From positions 1-64,000 of the forward strand of contig WSYB01000004.1 of the NCBI GenBank assembly GCA_009773645.1: DNA of 64,000 nt, in the 5' to 3' direction. This DNA comes from Geobacteraceae bacterium. GTDB lineage: Bacteria; Desulfobacterota; Desulfuromonadia; Geobacterales; Geobacteraceae. The notes beneath the pieces were generated by a model. That model searched no databases, was not told the DNA's origin, and saw only the letters and a program-made list of their open reading frames with translations. Made by a program: the position numbers and the translations under genes. Positions 17,535 to 26,030 of this stretch are shown here, in pieces; position 1 is the stretch's first letter, and every line of letters starts with the position of its first letter.

Positions 17535-17813
17535 ATGAAGTGGACCGTAACCATGAGCCGCGCTGCCGAAAAGCAGAAGGCCAAGCTTTCAAAACCGGTG
17601 CGGCAAATGCTCTATGCGCTCATCGGTGATATTGAAGCGGGCGGTCCTGTCCGTGGGGATTGGCCGAATTACGGCAAGTTGGGGGCTTCCAGGCATCATT
17701 GCCATCTAAAAAAGGGGCAACCCACCTACGTTGCCGTTTGGGAAGTCAAAGAAAAGAAGATCAGGCTGGTGGAGGTGCAATATGTTGGAACGCACGAAAA
17801 GGCCCCGTACTGA
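17535..17813 (+). CDS. RelE/HigB-like toxin
   Basis: A 92-residue ParE/RelE-superfamily protein (MSRAAEKQKAKLSKPVRQMLYALIGDIEAGGP, then HCHLKKGQPTYVAVWEV and IRLVEVQYVGTHEKAPY). Toxins of this type cleave mRNA at the ribosome or poison gyrase. It overlaps the downstream helix-turn-helix gene by 32 bases, the toxin-first order usual for HigBA-type pairs. It is 35 bases after the integrase gene and probably stabilises the element. Confidence 0.8.
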   Translation: MKWTVTMSRAAEKQKAKLSKPVRQMLYALIGDIEAGGPVRGDWPNYGKLGASRHHCHLKKGQPTYVAVWEVKEKKIRLVEVQYVGTHEKAPY

Positions 17814-18126
17814 AGTTATTCATTTTATTGGGCCTGCAAAGAAAGTTGAAGAACTCCGCAAGTATGCGGCAAAGCTTGGCTTGAAAGAGGCTGGCGACAG
17901 CATTCCCTGGCGTGACGCTTTTCCTGAATTTAAGGAGAATGAGGTGGGAACAACGCTTTCCGGATATCGTCACAGGGAAGGATTGACACAGATACAACTT
18001 GCTGAAGCAACTGGCATTCCACAACGCCATATTAGCGAGATGGAAAACGGCAAGCGAATAATTGGGGTTGTCAGCGCCAAAAAACTCGCTACGGCATTGC
18101 ATTGCGACCATAGACGACTGCTTTGA
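17782..18126 (+). CDS. XRE-family antitoxin
   Basis: A 114-residue protein with a Cro/C1 helix-turn-helix at residues 60-110 (YRHREGLTQIQLAEATGIPQRHISEMENGKR). The start at 17782 (MLERTKRPRTEVIHF) overlaps the toxin gene. It is expected to bind the toxin and repress the operon. Confidence 0.78.
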   Translation: MLERTKRPRTEVIHFIGPAKKVEELRKYAAKLGLKEAGDSIPWRDAFPEFKENEVGTTLSGYRHREGLTQIQLAEATGIPQRHISEMENGKRIIGVVSAKKLATALHCDHRRLL

Positions 18127-18149
18127 CTCAAGCATTTTCGCAAAAGGCA

Positions 18150-18260
18150 TATCCTATAACTGTCACAAGTCCGATGCGGAAAAGCAGCAAGCACTTGAAG
18201 CATTGGGCGCAAATTATCGAGCATAATTAGCAGCGCGGAAAGCAACTTCATCCCAATAGC
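18150..18260 (+). pseudogene. Remnant of an integrase gene 3' end
   Basis: About 90 bases match the 3' end of the integrase gene at 17391-17480: the peptide AEKQQALEA and the trailing bases GAGCATAAT and GAAAGCAAC recur in the same order. No open frame remains. It suggests an older integrase gene end, perhaps from a previous element in the same site or from insertion of the toxin-antitoxin pair by duplication. Confidence 0.6.
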
Positions 18261-18408
18261 TGCAGAGTAAGTGTCTGAATTTAGCACTAGAGAAGTTATA
18301 TCCAACCATATTTAAATAAATACCTTGACATTGTTTCCCCGCTGCTTTATTTTAACACTTAGATTACTAAAGACAACTTTTAATGTCTATGTGAAGGACA
18401 GATTGAAA

Positions 18409-18729
18409 ATGCTAACTTGCGAGGAAACATCTGATTTGCTGGCCCAGCTTCACGGTAGCGATTTCAATGGCAAGCCAAACGGGAGGTTCCGCATTGGCCG
18501 TAAAATGCTCGCGCTGCTTGCAGGCCGACAGAATATTGAGCAGCCAACTGTCGATCAGATAAAATTGTGGCTTGCCGAGAAACACAACCTTCTCATTATT
18601 GACATGCACGATGAACTTGCAATTATAAAGTGCAGTCTTCCCCGCAGGTACCGCAAGGCCACATATAAAGTTTTAGAAGACGTCCTCGGCATTTCTTACG
18701 AATCAGATGCAAATGATGACGATGAGTAA
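18409..18729 (+). CDS. Hypothetical protein, possibly regulatory
   Basis: A 106-residue protein starting MLTCEETSDLLAQLHG, with AAGGAC a few bases upstream. The middle (RIGRKMLALLAGRQNIEQPTVDQIKLWLAEKHNLLIID) looks helical and the C-terminus is acidic (DANDDDE). I recognise no family. It lies between the toxin-antitoxin pair and the repeat region ahead of the AlpA gene. Confidence 0.5.
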   Translation: MLTCEETSDLLAQLHGSDFNGKPNGRFRIGRKMLALLAGRQNIEQPTVDQIKLWLAEKHNLLIIDMHDELAIIKCSLPRRYRKATYKVLEDVLGISYESDANDDDE

Positions 18730-18885
18730 TCCAAGGTTAGCTTACCTTTACTCCATACCATAGGCAAGCTGCATATTTCATATATGAAAGGAGGTGACTC
18801 AGGAAAAGCGAGCTATACGCTCGATTAGCAGTTTGGTGAAACTTGAGGGTGCATACTGGCCTTAAAGTTACTCACCTAGTATAAA

Positions 18886-18975
18886 CAACCAAATAATTGT
18901 GGATGAAGTCTATCCATCACATCCAAATACCAACCAAATAATTGTGGATGAAGTCTATCCATCACATCCAAGTAT
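18886..18975. repeat. Two tandem 45-bp direct repeats upstream of the AlpA/primase operon
   Basis: Two copies of a 45-bp unit start at 18886 and 18931 (both begin CAACCAAATAATTGTGG) and differ only near their last few bases. They lie in a 400-bp gap with no gene, just ahead of the AlpA-like regulator and primase-helicase. Such iteron-like repeats can be replication-initiator or regulator sites. The rest of the gap (18730-19132) shows no supported gene. Confidence 0.8.
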
Positions 18976-19132
18976 TCAATTACCGTCATATCAATTAAAC
19001 TGCATAATCCGGCAGTTTGGTGCTGATTATGCGCGTCTAACTCCTTTAACTATTCAGAAGTACAGCTTAATTGTACTTCAGTTAAAGGTTACTTAAGCGA
19101 TCTTTGAAAATCAAATAACAAAGGAGAATTTT

Positions 19133-19387
19133 ATGGGAGTAAAAATCCTTCGTAGGAAAGCTTTGCTCGCGAAACTCGGATTTTCATCAGCGACCCTCCA
19201 CAGGAAAATTGTGGCAGGGGAGTTCCCTCCACCGCTAGTGCTGGGTCCTAACATGCGTGGTTGGACTGAAGAAACAGCTGATGACTACATAACCAGCCTC
19301 AAAATCGACGTAAATCCCTGTCCAGTTGCTCCAGGTGCTAAACGGGGCCGTAAACCGAACACCAATAAAGGGGGCAAAAATGACTAA
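19133..19387 (+). CDS. AlpA-family transcriptional regulator
   Basis: An 84-residue MerR-like winged-helix protein of the AlpA/Cox type (ILRRKALLAKLGFSSATLHRKIVAGEFPPPLVLGPNMRGWTEETADDYI). In P4-like satellites such proteins control excision and element genes. AAGGAG precedes the ATG. The 3' end overlaps the primase-helicase gene by 8 bases, so both are co-expressed. The basic C-terminal tail (GAKRGRKPN) is unusual for the short family. Confidence 0.82.
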   Translation: MGVKILRRKALLAKLGFSSATLHRKIVAGEFPPPLVLGPNMRGWTEETADDYITSLKIDVNPCPVAPGAKRGRKPNTNKGGKND

Positions 19388-21653
19388 GCCATTTGAATTT
19401 ATCAAAGGGATTTTCGGCGATGATATTGAGAAAAAGGAAGCACAACCATTATTTTGCGGATTTCCTGATGATCCTGGGTCTAATAAATCCTGGTCTGCTA
19501 AAGCGATTGAGAACAAGACGTTGCCTAATGTGATTAAGAAGGAAAACAATAATTACTTCACACCAGCTGTTTTCTGTACTGATCCGGAAGGCAAGCATCG
19601 AGCAAAGAAGGATTATTTTGTAGCGGGCCACGCCATTTTCATTGACGACATTGGGACCAAAGTAAAAAGTAGCAAGATTAAAATGCCGCTTTCATGGAAA
19701 ATCCAAACGTCGCCAGGGAACTATCAAGGAGGTTATATCCTTGATATCCCTTGCACTGATCGTAAACTTTTTGAAGCCGTTATTAATGCTATGGCTGAAA
19801 AAAAGCTTACCGATCCTGGTTCAAAAGGTGCCGCGAGATGGATGAGAATGCCTTTGGGGAGGAACACCAAAGAAGAATATCTTGTGGATGGTGTTGCCCC
19901 AAAGGTCAAGCTTGTCATTTGGCACCCTGAAAGGCGCTACAGCATTAATCAGATCATTAAGGCTTTCGGTCTTAAGATTGATAGCAACCTGCTAGGCAGC
20001 AACGATACAAGTCAAAGTGATAAAGTGCTTGCTGCGCTTCAAAATGCAGGTTTATGGAAAAGTATGTTGGAAGCAGGCAAACACGACATAACTTGCCCAT
20101 GGGCAGAACAACATTCAAAGGGAGTTGACCACGGCACGATATATTTTGAGCCCAATGCTGATAATAACCTTGAAGGTGGGTTCAAATGTCAACACGGCCA
20201 CTGTTCAACGCGAAACATCTCAGATTTGAAGGCGTTTCTCGGCATTACAAGTGAGCAACCGAAGAAAAAGCTGCTCGAAGTTGCTCTTGAATTTGTTGAT
20301 AACATTCCAGCATTCTGTGATGAGAATGGTGACCCGTTTGTTTTTCTCAACGGTAGCTGCCACCCTGTGAGAAGCAAGGAAGTAAAAGCAAATATTTCGC
20401 GTAAAGTATATGTTTCAACACGAAAGCCATTAAGGCAAAATCTCCTTGCTGAATCACTCGCTGCTCTCGAAAGCCGGGCAATTTGTGATGGAGAGCAGAT
20501 TAAACTGAACCTTCGTATTGCCCAATTAGGGAATCATATTTTGTATGACCTTGGGGACGGCCGGGCCGTAAAAACTGGGAAGAAAAAGTGGACAATTGTT
20601 GAGGCGCCTCCACTATTCAGGCGTTACAAGCACCAGCAGGTTCAGGTTGAACCTGAACGTGGGGGTGACCTGTGGCAACTGTTCGATTTTTTGAATATTC
20701 CGAAATCTCAGTGGCTTGAGACAATCGTAATGTTTATCTCTTATCTGGTTCCTGGTATTGCGCACCCTATCTTTCATCTCTATGGCCCGCACGGTAGTGC
20801 AAAGTCAACGTTGTTCAAGATTGTAAAGTCACTTATCGACCCATCCTCAATAAAAGTGATGATCACCCCCAAAAGCAAACAGGAAGTAGTAAGGGCGATA
20901 AACCACCACCATATGCCACATTTCGACAATATGAGCAAAATTGACTCAGAATTGTCGGATATATTGTGTACAGCGTGTACCGGAGGTGGAATCCCCAAAA
21001 GAGCCCTGTACACGGACGATGATGACCATATCTTTAATTTCCAGAGTTGCATCGGGATCAATGGAATTAACTTGGTCATTTCAAAACCTGACTTGTTAGA
21101 TCGTACTATGCTTCTTCACGTCAACCGCATATCCAAGGAAAACCGCAGGCTAGAAAAAGAGGTGTTGAATGAGTTTGAAGCTGTAAAGCCAGAGATTCTG
21201 GGAGGCATGTTTGATGTACTTTTAAAGGCAATGTCAATATATCCGAATGTTAAACTGAAAGAATTGCCCCGTTTAGCTGATTATGCAACTTGGGGATATG
21301 CCATTGCTGAAGCTCTTGGTGAAGGTAAAGGAAATAAATTTATAACCGCTTACCAAGCAAACGTAGATCGTCAACTTGCCGAAGTCATGCAGCATAACAG
21401 TTTATGTTTGGCTGTTACTCTCCTTATGGAGGGAAGGAAGAAGTGGACTGGAACCGTTCAGAAAGCATATGTGAAGCTCTATAATTTGGTATCGCCAAGC
21501 AAGACAGATGGCACCTTTCCAAAAGATGCCAAAAATCTTCGCAAACAGTTGGAGCTAATTCACGCAACACTGGCTGAAGCTGAAAATATCTCTTATCGTT
21601 TCTCTGATCGGACTAACAAGGGGTATTCTATTGCATTTGTAAAGAAAAAGTAA
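19380..21653 (+). CDS. Primase-helicase of a P4/satellite-like element
   Basis: A 757-residue replication protein. Residues 60-190 resemble an archaeo-eukaryotic (RepB-like) primase domain: AIFIDDIGTKV, then SPGNYQGGYIL and ARWMRMPLGRN. A cysteine/histidine-containing stretch near residue 275 (FKCQHGHC) may bind zinc. The C-terminal half is an SF3/D5-like helicase with Walker A HLYGPHGSAKSTLFKI near residue 465. The start ATG at 19380 overlaps the AlpA stop. With the flanking repeats it could drive replication of the excised element. Confidence 0.78.
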   Translation: MTKPFEFIKGIFGDDIEKKEAQPLFCGFPDDPGSNKSWSAKAIENKTLPNVIKKENNNYFTPAVFCTDPEGKHRAKKDYFVAGHAIFIDDIGTKVKSSKIKMPLSWKIQTSPGNYQGGYILDIPCTDRKLFEAVINAMAEKKLTDPGSKGAARWMRMPLGRNTKEEYLVDGVAPKVKLVIWHPERRYSINQIIKAFGLKIDSNLLGSNDTSQSDKVLAALQNAGLWKSMLEAGKHDITCPWAEQHSKGVDHGTIYFEPNADNNLEGGFKCQHGHCSTRNISDLKAFLGITSEQPKKKLLEVALEFVDNIPAFCDENGDPFVFLNGSCHPVRSKEVKANISRKVYVSTRKPLRQNLLAESLAALESRAICDGEQIKLNLRIAQLGNHILYDLGDGRAVKTGKKKWTIVEAPPLFRRYKHQQVQVEPERGGDLWQLFDFLNIPKSQWLETIVMFISYLVPGIAHPIFHLYGPHGSAKSTLFKIVKSLIDPSSIKVMITPKSKQEVVRAINHHHMPHFDNMSKIDSELSDILCTACTGGGIPKRALYTDDDDHIFNFQSCIGINGINLVISKPDLLDRTMLLHVNRISKENRRLEKEVLNEFEAVKPEILGGMFDVLLKAMSIYPNVKLKELPRLADYATWGYAIAEALGEGKGNKFITAYQANVDRQLAEVMQHNSLCLAVTLLMEGRKKWTGTVQKAYVKLYNLVSPSKTDGTFPKDAKNLRKQLELIHATLAEAENISYRFSDRTNKGYSIAFVKKK

Positions 21654-21660
21654 GTATATG

Positions 21661-21775
21661 CCAACTACACCAAGTTTGCACTATTAACTTCGGTTGACAG
21701 TAATGAACTTGGTGTAGTTGGTGAAGTTGTTTTCGTGTTGTTAATGCACCACACCACACCACCAAGTTGGTGTGC
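21661..21775. repeat. Inverted repeats and GGTGT/ACACC iterations after the primase-helicase; possible origin
   Basis: A perfect 16-bp inverted repeat has arms at 21661-21676 and 21706-21721. A second dyad at 21746-21775 reuses the core ACCAAGTTGGTGT and is rich in CCACA units. The hexamer ACACCA or its complement occurs several times within 115 bp. Repeated initiator-like motifs beside a primase-helicase are typical of phage/satellite origins; the role is an inference. Confidence 0.65.
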
Positions 21776-21887
21776 ATAATATTAAGATATTAAATTATTA
21801 TTGCAATACTAATTGTAGTATTGAATAGTGAGAATATTATGTTCATCAACTTCACTTACTATTACTAAACAAATAAGGAGAAATATC

Positions 21888-22325
21888 ATGAAACGTAACA
21901 CTCAAAGATCACCAGAAGCACTGGCAATTATCCTTCGTCGTATTTATTATGGCTACTTTAAATTTGCACTGGCTACTGGATATCGCATTGAATGGCACGA
22001 ATTGAGGAGTCTCTCAGGTCTATCAAGTATTTCGCTTGAGTACGTTGTAGAAGTCAATAAAATCTTAAATACCAGGAATCTCTCATTGACTGCGTATGTT
22101 GATTTTCTCGTAGTGGACAAACTCGACCGCTTACAGGACTTGAGGATTCTTACACCAAGAGTATTATTTGATAATCATCCTTTTCAGGTACGTGGGAAAC
22201 GTTATAATCCTCATGTTGAATTTTATAAGAATGTAAAAGATGTAGATTCAAATAGTTATCTCAGGTGTGGGGATGGATATTATAGAAGTTGGAATGATTC
22301 ATTACGGGATGATAGATGGGATTAA
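21888..22325 (+). CDS. Hypothetical protein of the integrated element
   Basis: A 145-residue protein beginning MKRNTQRSPEALAIILRR behind a good AAGGAG. It is rich in Tyr, Arg and Leu and has no recognised motif, signal peptide or membrane helix. It is the last gene of the integrase-primase segment before a terminator. Confidence 0.55.
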   Translation: MKRNTQRSPEALAIILRRIYYGYFKFALATGYRIEWHELRSLSGLSSISLEYVVEVNKILNTRNLSLTAYVDFLVVDKLDRLQDLRILTPRVLFDNHPFQVRGKRYNPHVEFYKNVKDVDSNSYLRCGDGYYRSWNDSLRDDRWD

Positions 22326-22404
22326 CATTCAGAAAAAAAGTCAACCGTGGCCCAGTCTTAGGAACCAGCACAGGCAGGTACGAAACAGCGTCCTGCTACT
22401 AATC

Positions 22405-22440
22405 AATGGGGGCATGCTGACAAAGCTGCCCCCATTTTTT
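22405..22440 (+). terminator. Rho-independent terminator
   Basis: Stem AATGGGGGCA / TGCCCCCATT (22405-22414 and 22427-22436) followed by T's. It ends the integrase-primase gene block. The following 22441-22724 shows no supported gene. Confidence 0.75.
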
Positions 22441-22747
22441 GCATTAAGTGATATACCGACGGTATCGGTTTTAGTTGCCACCGAATGTGGAACTTTTCGT
22501 CTGTGCTGGTGGCATTGTGTGGATGAGTTTACGCTAAATGCCACGAGGGTTGGTTTTGATGGTCATAATAGGCTGTTCTTTGCCGATTTTCGGCCATTTG
22601 AACCCGAGTTTTAGCCCCGTTTTCTTTCCTTTATATAGTGCGGTAATCTTGAAAATGGGGTGACAAATGGGACAATTTGCGGATAAATCAGCAGATTGGT
22701 CAACTACAACTGATATGTACCTCCCGGTCAATCCGTAAGCTTCCCTG

Positions 22748-23545
22748 TCAAGTAGACAGTTTGAAAGTAGAGTTTCTGGTGTAGTTTTCCATGCATTCTG
22801 CCGGTGTCATGTCACCCAGTGAATCATGGGGGCGCAGCTCGTTATAGTCGTTCAACCAGCAGTAAGTTATCTCCCGCACTTCCTTGAGGTTGCGGAAGAG
22901 ATAGAGAGAAAGCACTTCTTCACGGTAGGTGCGGTTGAAGCGCTCAATATAAGCATTCTGGTTTGGCTCACCCGGCTGAATATACTGGATCATTATTCCA
23001 GCAGCCTCGGCCCAGGCGACAAAGTCGCCGCTCAAGAATTCCGGGCCGTTATCGACCCGTAGCACGTCGGGAAGACCGCGCTCCTGGCGCAGCCTTTCAA
23101 AGACCCGGACCAGCCGCCTGCCAGTGATGGAAGTATCGATCTCCACGGCTAGGCACTCACGGTTGAAGTCGTCAATAACGTTGAATGTCCGGAAGCGGTT
23201 GCCTGCATAGAGCGCATCACTCATGAAGTCTGCCGACCAGACCTGGTTTGGCTGTTGTGGCACCAAGAGCGGCTGTTTCACGCGCTTGGGCAACCTTTTC
23301 TTGGCCCGGCGCTTCTGGTTCAGTCGTAGACTGCAATAAACCCGGTATACCCGTTTGTGGTTCCATTGCTGGCCTTGGCGCCGCAGCGCCTTGAAGCACT
23401 TCCAGAAGCCCCAGCGGGGGTGACGATCAACAAGGGAATTGAGGGCCTTGATGACGTCTTGATCAACTTCCGAGGCCGAAACCGAAGCTCGATAGTAGGC
23501 CGCACGAGCGAGACCGACACAGCGGCAACTGCGCTGTACCGACAA
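22748..23545 (-). CDS. IS3-family transposase OrfB (DDE catalytic part)
   Basis: A 265-residue product with the rve integrase core. Catalytic residues are visible in VWSADFMSDAL (Asp), LRVDNGPEFLS (Asp) and NAYIERFNRTYREEVL (Glu). Translation probably enters from OrfA by -1 frameshift at the A-rich site near 23608, so the independent start at 23545 may not be used. Confidence 0.9.
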   Translation of the reverse strand: MSVQRSCRCVGLARAAYYRASVSASEVDQDVIKALNSLVDRHPRWGFWKCFKALRRQGQQWNHKRVYRVYCSLRLNQKRRAKKRLPKRVKQPLLVPQQPNQVWSADFMSDALYAGNRFRTFNVIDDFNRECLAVEIDTSITGRRLVRVFERLRQERGLPDVLRVDNGPEFLSGDFVAWAEAAGIMIQYIQPGEPNQNAYIERFNRTYREEVLSLYLFRNLKEVREITYCWLNDYNELRPHDSLGDMTPAECMENYTRNSTFKLST

Positions 23546-23595
23546 CCTGTGCTCGGCGATGAGGTAGAAGACAGCTTCCCGTTTCTCGAACGGCC

Positions 23596-23862
23596 TCAGA
23601 GCTTTTTTTCGATCAGGTCTTTCAGAGCACGATTCTCAAGGGCCATGTCGGCATACATTCGTTTGAGCCTGTTAAGCTCGGCTTCCATCTCTTTCATGCG
23701 CTTGAGATCCGAAGCCTCCATGCCGCCATACTTGGATTTCCAGTTGTAGTAGGTTGCGTCGCTGATGCCGTGCTTGCGACAGACTTCCTTCACGAGCATC
23801 CCGGATTCCGCTTCCTTAAGAATCGCAATGATCTGTGTTTCGGTAAAACGTGATCCTTTCAT
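23596..23862 (-). CDS. IS3-family transposase OrfA
   Basis: An 88-residue helix-turn-helix protein (FTETQIIAILKEAESGMLVKEVCRKHGISDATYYNWKSKYGG) followed by a leucine-zipper-like segment (MEAELNRLKRMYADMALENRALKDL). It ends at a run A7G, a classic slippery site for -1 frameshifting into OrfB to make the full OrfAB transposase. Confidence 0.9.
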   Translation of the reverse strand: MKGSRFTETQIIAILKEAESGMLVKEVCRKHGISDATYYNWKSKYGGMEASDLKRMKEMEAELNRLKRMYADMALENRALKDLIEKKL

Positions 23863-24022
23863 CTGAACCTCCTGGCCCTATATATTGCCAGAAAGCTCTA
23901 CTTTTAGCATGTCTCAATTTTGGGGAAGTTTACGAATCCACGGCTTGCTTAATTCCCTTGGTACTCGACTGAATGCTCCTCATGTACCCTCGAAATGACT
24001 CGCCTGACTTGGTCCTTCCTGT

Positions 24023-24430
24023 TCAACATAGCCCTTGCAAGGTAGCTGGGCCACAAACTTTCCGAAACAAATCAACATTAAAGCCCCAGTCTTTAGCTAA
24101 TTGATCCGCTTCATCTTCCATATCCAAGGTATTTGTTCGTTTGTCAGAATAATGATTTAACCTATAATGAGCAAATTCATGTGCGATTAAAGCCATTGCC
24201 ACGTCTTCTTCATAATGTCTAAGTTTGTCATTATCCAACAATATATCTCCATCCTTTGTGACCTCTCCTGCCTCCCCACTAAAAGTTCTACGTTCATACA
24301 ACGTACCGAAACATAATTCATTTTCGTCTATGTGTATTGATATTTGCTTCAAAACTATTTCTACAAGCCTCAAGAGCTCAGCTGATTTGATTTCACAAAT
24401 ATCAAAAGCGTATTCAATAAGTTTGTTCAT
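24023..24430 (-). CDS. Putative zinc metallopeptidase-like protein
   Basis: A 135-residue protein with the gluzincin signature ALIAHEFAHYRLNHY (HExxH form) and a downstream EDEADQLAKDWGF that could give the third ligand, as in M48-like or ImmA/IrrE-like peptidases. An AGGAGG at 24440-24445 favours the ATG at 24430 over the one six bases further upstream. There is no membrane helix. ImmA-like proteases often cleave repressors in mobile elements, but no adjacent repressor is seen; the substrate is unknown. Confidence 0.6.
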   Translation of the reverse strand: MNKLIEYAFDICEIKSAELLRLVEIVLKQISIHIDENELCFGTLYERRTFSGEAGEVTKDGDILLDNDKLRHYEEDVAMALIAHEFAHYRLNHYSDKRTNTLDMEDEADQLAKDWGFNVDLFRKVCGPATLQGLC

Positions 24431-24519
24431 AAACATTTACCTCCTATAAATGGTTGATTAACAAAGAGTTGCTCGGCCTTGTTAATGCGGTAGTAATGTA
24501 TTTGACCTTTTGATTGGTA

Positions 24520-25764
24520 TCACTTCACCTCCACATTCCTTATCCCATCCGGCCTCCACGCCGGGGAAATCACATGACTCCCCTTATCCTTGGCCTTCTC
24601 CTCGTCCAGCAGGCTCCCGAACGTAACGCAGAAATTTCCGAACTTATCGTTCACCTCATCCATGGCGTTGACCAATTGAGCCTTTTTCCGCTCCTCGGGA
24701 AATAGCGGCAACTGGTTACTCTCATACCGCAAATTACTCAGCCGGACTCCCAGTAGTCGAACCGGCTGCATTAGCACAAGGCTGTCCAGGATGGCTACGG
24801 CTGCCTTGTAGATGTCTTCGGACTGATTAATGTAATGTCGCAAGGTCTCCTGTTTTCCCGCCCATGTGTCGAAATCCGCGTACCTAATGGACAAAGTAAT
24901 GGTCTTCCCCCAGACGTTGTATCTCCTCGCTCGCCGTCCCACCATTTCTGACAATTGCAGCAGAAACTTCAGAATTTCCTTCCTGTCATCAATGTCCTTC
25001 TCCAGGGTCATGCTATGCCCAACCGATTTGACTTCCTCGGCATCTTCTGCCGGTATGACCTGGGAATCGTCCATTCCCTTTCCCATCATACTCAGCCGTT
25101 CTCCGATGATTCCAAACCGCTTCCTTAGAATTTCAACCGGAAACCTTCCTAAATCCCCGCAGGTGCTTATCCCATACAACGCCAGTTGCCTCGCTGTTTT
25201 GCTCCCAACCCCGCACAAGTCCTTGGCCGGCACTCTATCCAGTATCCGCGCAACCTCCTCCGGCCTGATAATCGTCAACCCATCCGGCTTCTGCATGTCT
25301 GAGGCAAGTTTGGCCAGGAGTTTGTTTGGAGCGATGCCGATGGAGCACGTTATGCCGAAATGGTGCAAGATTTGAGCTTTAAGAAGGTGAGATATACGTT
25401 CGGGGGAGGTAAAAAGAGTCATGGAGCCGGTAACATCAAGGAAAGCCTCGTCAATGGAAAAAACTTCCACCAATGGGGTGAACTGCATCATCAACTTGAT
25501 TATTTGGCTGGAAGTCCAGGTGTATCTGCGGTTGTCGCCTACAACAAAAATAATATGGGGGCACTTCTGCCGGGCCTCCCAGGTGGTCATGCCTGTCTTT
25601 ACGCCGAAAGCCCTGGCTTCGTAGGAACTGGTGGTGATGACTGTCCTTTTGGCGCTGCCAATGACCGCAATGGGCTTTCCCCGGAGTTCAGGCTTGTTCT
25701 GCTGTTCGACCGATGCGAAAAAGGCGTTCATGTCGATGTGCATAATGATTCTGTAACTGGTCAT
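24520..25764 (-). CDS. dinB: DNA polymerase IV (Y family)
   Basis: A 414-residue translesion polymerase. Catalytic acidic residues are in IIMHIDMNAFFASVEQ (residue 10) and VFSIDEAFLDVTG (near residue 105). Helix-hairpin-helix (LAKLASDMQKPDGLTI, LCGVGSKTARQLALYGI) and little-finger domains follow. The C-terminus (DEEKAKDKGSHVISPAWRPDGIR) is a tail also seen in a decayed copy at 61691-61991. It overlaps the preceding small gene by four bases and lies in a lexA operon, so it should be SOS-induced. Confidence 0.92.
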   Translation of the reverse strand: MTSYRIIMHIDMNAFFASVEQQNKPELRGKPIAVIGSAKRTVITTSSYEARAFGVKTGMTTWEARQKCPHIIFVVGDNRRYTWTSSQIIKLMMQFTPLVEVFSIDEAFLDVTGSMTLFTSPERISHLLKAQILHHFGITCSIGIAPNKLLAKLASDMQKPDGLTIIRPEEVARILDRVPAKDLCGVGSKTARQLALYGISTCGDLGRFPVEILRKRFGIIGERLSMMGKGMDDSQVIPAEDAEEVKSVGHSMTLEKDIDDRKEILKFLLQLSEMVGRRARRYNVWGKTITLSIRYADFDTWAGKQETLRHYINQSEDIYKAAVAILDSLVLMQPVRLLGVRLSNLRYESNQLPLFPEERKKAQLVNAMDEVNDKFGNFCVTFGSLLDEEKAKDKGSHVISPAWRPDGIRNVEVK

Positions 25765-26015
25765 GCTTTGTCCGCATCAACGCTTTCCAGTACCCAGAGT
25801 TGTTCCGTTGCGTTGTAAATAAGTTCGTAGAGCGCCGTTCCATCAGTGACTGAGTAATGCAGTATCAGGTCATTACCTGTCCGGTGCCGCCAATGATAGG
25901 TGACTTCCTTAACCTCGTGCTTCTGTCGCTTCCAGTCAAACCAGATTGGGCGGAGTTTGGTCCCCGGCCCGTGGATGACTGCAACTCGGATATATTCACG
26001 GATTCGCTGGAGCAT
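25761..26015 (-). CDS. Conserved small protein in the lexA-dinB operon
   Basis: An 84-residue protein (MLQRIREYIRVAVIHGPGTKLRPIWFDWKRQKHEVKEVTYHWRHRTGND...) with a strand-rich look and no known motif. It starts 15 bases after lexA and overlaps dinB by four bases. Its position between lexA and dinB suggests a damage-response role; function unknown. Confidence 0.7.
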   Translation of the reverse strand: MLQRIREYIRVAVIHGPGTKLRPIWFDWKRQKHEVKEVTYHWRHRTGNDLILHYSVTDGTALYELIYNATEQLWVLESVDADKA

Positions 26016-26030
26016 ATCGTACTACTCGTA

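Larger units (their letters stand above)
22728..23940 (-). mobile_element. IS3-family insertion sequence (1,213 bp) with 3-bp target duplication
   Basis: Imperfect terminal inverted repeats align without gaps over about 50 bp (22728 inward and 23940 inward; shared blocks CGTAA-CTTCCC and AAAGTAGAG). The trinucleotide CGG flanks both ends (22725-22727 and 23941-23943), the 3-bp duplication typical of many IS3 elements. Two overlapping-frame genes are present on the minus strand. The element looks intact and may be mobile. Confidence 0.9.

Noticed and set aside
22267-22614. 115-codon plus-strand frame after the 21888 gene
   Set aside because: It overlaps the end of the upstream gene and runs through a clear terminator, with no RBS and no coherent protein features.
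23357-23749. 130-codon plus-strand frame in the IS3 element
   Set aside because: Antisense shadow of the transposase genes.
24866-25375. 169-codon plus-strand frame in dinB
   Set aside because: Antisense shadow of the DNA polymerase IV gene.
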